A stretch of 10,426 nucleotides of DNA from Gonapodya prolifera JEL478 (taxonomy: Eukaryota > Monoblepharomycota > Monoblepharidomycetes > Monoblepharidales > Gonapodyaceae). Position numbers and translations under genes: made by a program. Positions 8,801 through 10,426 of the stretch are shown in pieces (the stretch's first letter is position 1; the number at the start of each line of letters is the position of its first letter). Under the pieces are notes generated by a model. It had not been told where the DNA came from, made no database searches, and saw nothing but the letters and a program-made list of their open reading frames with translations. Location of the stretch: NCBI GenBank assembly GCA_001574975.1, contig KQ965734.1:189610-200035 (forward strand). The letters run 5' to 3'.

Positions 8801-9241
8801 TGGTGCAACTTCTGGACGGGCGAGTGGGTCAAAGGTGGTGCGGAAGTGGAGGCGGATGTTCCCCTCGAGCGCCACGGTGCCGTGTTTGTCCGCGCTGGAG
8901 GTATTGTCCCCACATGCTCCAAAGTCGGCCGGTGGGTCGGAGACGGGGACCACGGAGACAGGGTTGTTTTGTTCTACCCGCCACCAGCCGGGTCCGCCGC
9001 GGGATCGTGGAGCTTTACCTTGATCGAGGATGATGGCGAGACAGAAGGTGCCCCGACCACCGAGATTAAGATCCAACTGAGGGTGGAAGACGGAGCCAAC
9101 AAGGTGTTTGTGGGCGCAGAAGTGCTTGTCGCGGGCCATAAGCTGGCCTACGACACTGTGGCGGTGAAATTGCCGCAAGGTGATAAGCGGGAGGTTGTTG
9201 TTGAGAAGGAGACGGGGATCAAACTTGCATTACAACAATGA
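5894..9241 (+). CDS. Glycoside hydrolase family 31 enzyme (alpha-glucosidase-like)
   Basis: GH31 retaining enzymes cleave or transfer alpha-linked glucosyl (sometimes xylosyl) residues. The eight exons are 5894-6538, 6735-6903, 6988-7197, 7274-7464, 7684-7841, 7909-8249, 8318-8460 and 8531-9241, giving 855 aa. Introns are 67-84 nt except intron 1 (196) and intron 4 (219). The N-terminal beta domain ends with a conserved DPLYKFTPYYL segment. The TIM barrel follows, with CDGMHLSSGY, NIKPWLL, SYFDFTSEAARAFW and the nucleophile motif GMWNDNNEY (Asp457), which forms only when intron 5 is removed. The acid/base motif is WSGDNRTSW (Asp545), then GHDIGGFAGP and RPLFWDF. A C-terminal beta domain has FVRAGGIVP. 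Both catalytic Asp residues are present. The start ATG (GCC-ATG-A) is the first in frame, and the N-terminus MRQVIPQGF shows no signal peptide, so the enzyme may be intracellular. Substrate cannot be told from the motifs; alpha-glucosidase, alpha-xylosidase or transglucosidase are possible. Confidence 0.93.
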
Positions 9242-9255
9242 AACAAAATAGAGAT

Positions 9256-9261
9256 AATAAA
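9256..9261 (+). terminator. Polyadenylation signal AATAAA of the GH31 gene
   Basis: A perfect AATAAA lies 15 nt after the GH31 stop codon, within an AT-rich stretch (9242-9290) that contrasts with the GC-rich coding region before it. The short distance to the stop is acceptable for a fungal gene. A downstream cleavage site is not defined. Confidence 0.55.
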
Positions 9262-9401
9262 TTAATGCTATGTTCTTATAATATCAAATTAGTGAAGCCT
9301 TTCTTCGTGTGGAGAAACGCCTCGAAGGTAGAAATTCGGCAAATCTAAACCAATCCAAAAACTCTCCACCAGGATCACAACATTTCTAGATCAGTCTCGA
9401 T

Positions 9402-10359
9402 ATGGGTGACCCAAGTGATGCCCCCAAAATCAGGGAGAGGGCAGGAGCAGACCATGTCCTTCCAAAGGATGCATCTCAGCATCCACGGACAATCAATGAA
9501 TTTATGACGGAAGTTGCAAAGGCTCTTGGCAGAGACAAGAAAGATCACAGTGTGGTGGGAGATGGACCAGCAATACTTAAAACAATTGCAGCGCAAAACC
9601 CCAGGGTGCTCAAGGCTTTGTATGAGTACCATGAAGGATTCAAATCCAGCAATGACCACAGATGTCTGACTCCAGAAGACAAGAAGGAGCTTGTCAAAGT
9701 TACATCAACTGCATTAATTGATTATGGCTTGAAAGTCATTGGCGAAGGCAACAAAATGACAATAATGTTTTCATACTACGGCCCAGGTAGGTGAACAGTG
9801 TTGGTCTGGTTGCATCATTTTTAAATGCTCACCTGGCTTCTTTCCACTTGTCAAAGACATTGAAACCATTCAAGAGAAATGGTCACCCCCTGACAAGAAG
9901 AAAGAATGGTCTCCAATGGAGCAAAACCTCAATAACCAGGATGCCCAGAGTATTTGTGAAATTAAAAGCACATGTCACTGGTACACCATAATATTGAAGG
10001 GCGTAACATCCTACAGCAAAGTATGTACATTGCCAGCTTGCATCTCAGGTTGAATTGGGTTGGACCAGGATTACATATTTTCCACTGCCAACATTGATGG
10101 GATCATTGCTCCTGCGCTGAACTGCAATAATCCATCAACAAGGTGCTGCATCATTTTCAGGTGGAACATTTTTGGTAAAACAGGAGTTTCTAATGTTGAA
10201 CTAACAATTACCAGCATTGCATCACAATGTGTCCTCATGGATTCACCTGATGGATTTGCAAAGGTGATAGTATATTGCACAGGTGTTGATCATCTCACCC
10301 ATTTACTGAAGTATATGGTGCATTCAACAGAAGGGATATGTCACACTGACATCCACTAA
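9402..10359 (+). CDS. Unrecognised protein, three-exon model
   Basis: I do not recognise this protein. Exons are 9402-9786, 9857-10020 and 10069-10359, giving 279 aa. Intron 1 (GTAGGT...TCAAAG, 70 nt, phase 1) joins MFSYYGP to DIETIQEKW. Intron 2 (GTATGT...GACCAG, 48 nt, phase 0) joins GVTSYSK to DYIFST. Both joins keep an open frame, which supports the model. Exon 1 looks mainly helical and charged (NEFMTEVAKALGRDKKDH; LTPEDKKELVKVTSTALIDYG). The middle is polar with a duplicated WSP motif (KWSPPDKKKEWSPM). The C-terminal part is richer in beta-type residues and Cys. No signal peptide, membrane span or catalytic motif is evident. The ATG has G at -3. Codons end in A or T much more often than in the GH31 gene. 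It may be a lineage-specific gene, a decayed mobile-element gene or part of a longer gene continuing past the window. Confidence 0.5.
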
Positions 10360-10426
10360 CGTGGAGTATATAGTGTAGTATGAGTGTTGGGTATTAGCTG
10401 CTGTGCCACTACTGTGGCCACAGGTT
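10360..10426. other. Gene-free right edge
   Basis: After the stop of the unrecognised gene, the last 67 bases show no coding signal or recognisable site. They are probably 3' flank, or the start of an intron or exon if that gene continues beyond the window. Confidence 0.3.

Noticed and set aside
8435-9178. Long minus-strand open frame (247 codons) antisense to GH31
   Set aside because: It lies opposite GH31 exons 7-8, whose protein carries clear family motifs, and its translation is compositionally odd with no recognisable domain. GC-rich coding DNA commonly leaves such antisense frames open.

Overview
The window is nuclear DNA of a fungus. Two of its four genes are GT-AG intron-rich, with mostly 63-84 nt introns. 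One gene encodes a bZIP protein with the fungal Gcn4/CPC1-type DNA-contact motif (N-T-x-A-A-R-R-S-R-x-R-K). The lineage within fungi cannot be fixed from the sequence. There is no bacterial operon, RNA gene, CRISPR array or intact transposon that I can support.

Layout. (1) 1-307: no gene, probably the 3' flank of the bZIP gene. (2) Minus strand, 308 to about 2116: a Gcn4-like bZIP transcription factor whose 5' end is ambiguous. It may have an AUG-rich leader with several short upstream ORFs, or two extra N-terminal coding exons reaching 2739. (3) About 2117-3064: a divergent promoter region with a perfect 9-bp Gcn4 site (ATGACTCAT, 2731-2739), a TGTTGGG inverted/direct repeat cluster and a 13-bp tandem repeat. 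(4) Plus strand, 3065-5670: a six-exon AFG1/LACE1/ZapE-type mitochondrial AAA+ ATPase with an N-terminal presequence and a long C-terminal extension. (5) 5671-5893: a short intergenic promoter with a CACGTG box. (6) Plus strand, 5894-9241: an eight-exon glycoside hydrolase family 31 enzyme, followed by an AATAAA signal. (7) Plus strand, 9402-10359: an unrecognised three-exon gene in a clearly more AT-rich segment.

I worked out the exon joins by hand from splice signals, reading phase and family motifs. For AFG1 and GH31 the joins restore known motifs, for example GEVGTGK|T, and WND|N|NE in which one Asn codon is split by the intron. Those two models are therefore strong. The bZIP N-terminus and the 9402-10359 gene are weaker.

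The genes do not form an obvious pathway. The most suggestive link is regulatory. The bZIP gene and the mitochondrial AAA+ gene are divergent and share an intergenic region with an ideal site for the bZIP protein's own class, so autoregulation, or regulation of AFG1 by amino-acid control, is a testable idea. I found no clearly new system. The least explained pieces are the AT-rich gene at the right end and the C-terminal extension of the AFG1 protein.
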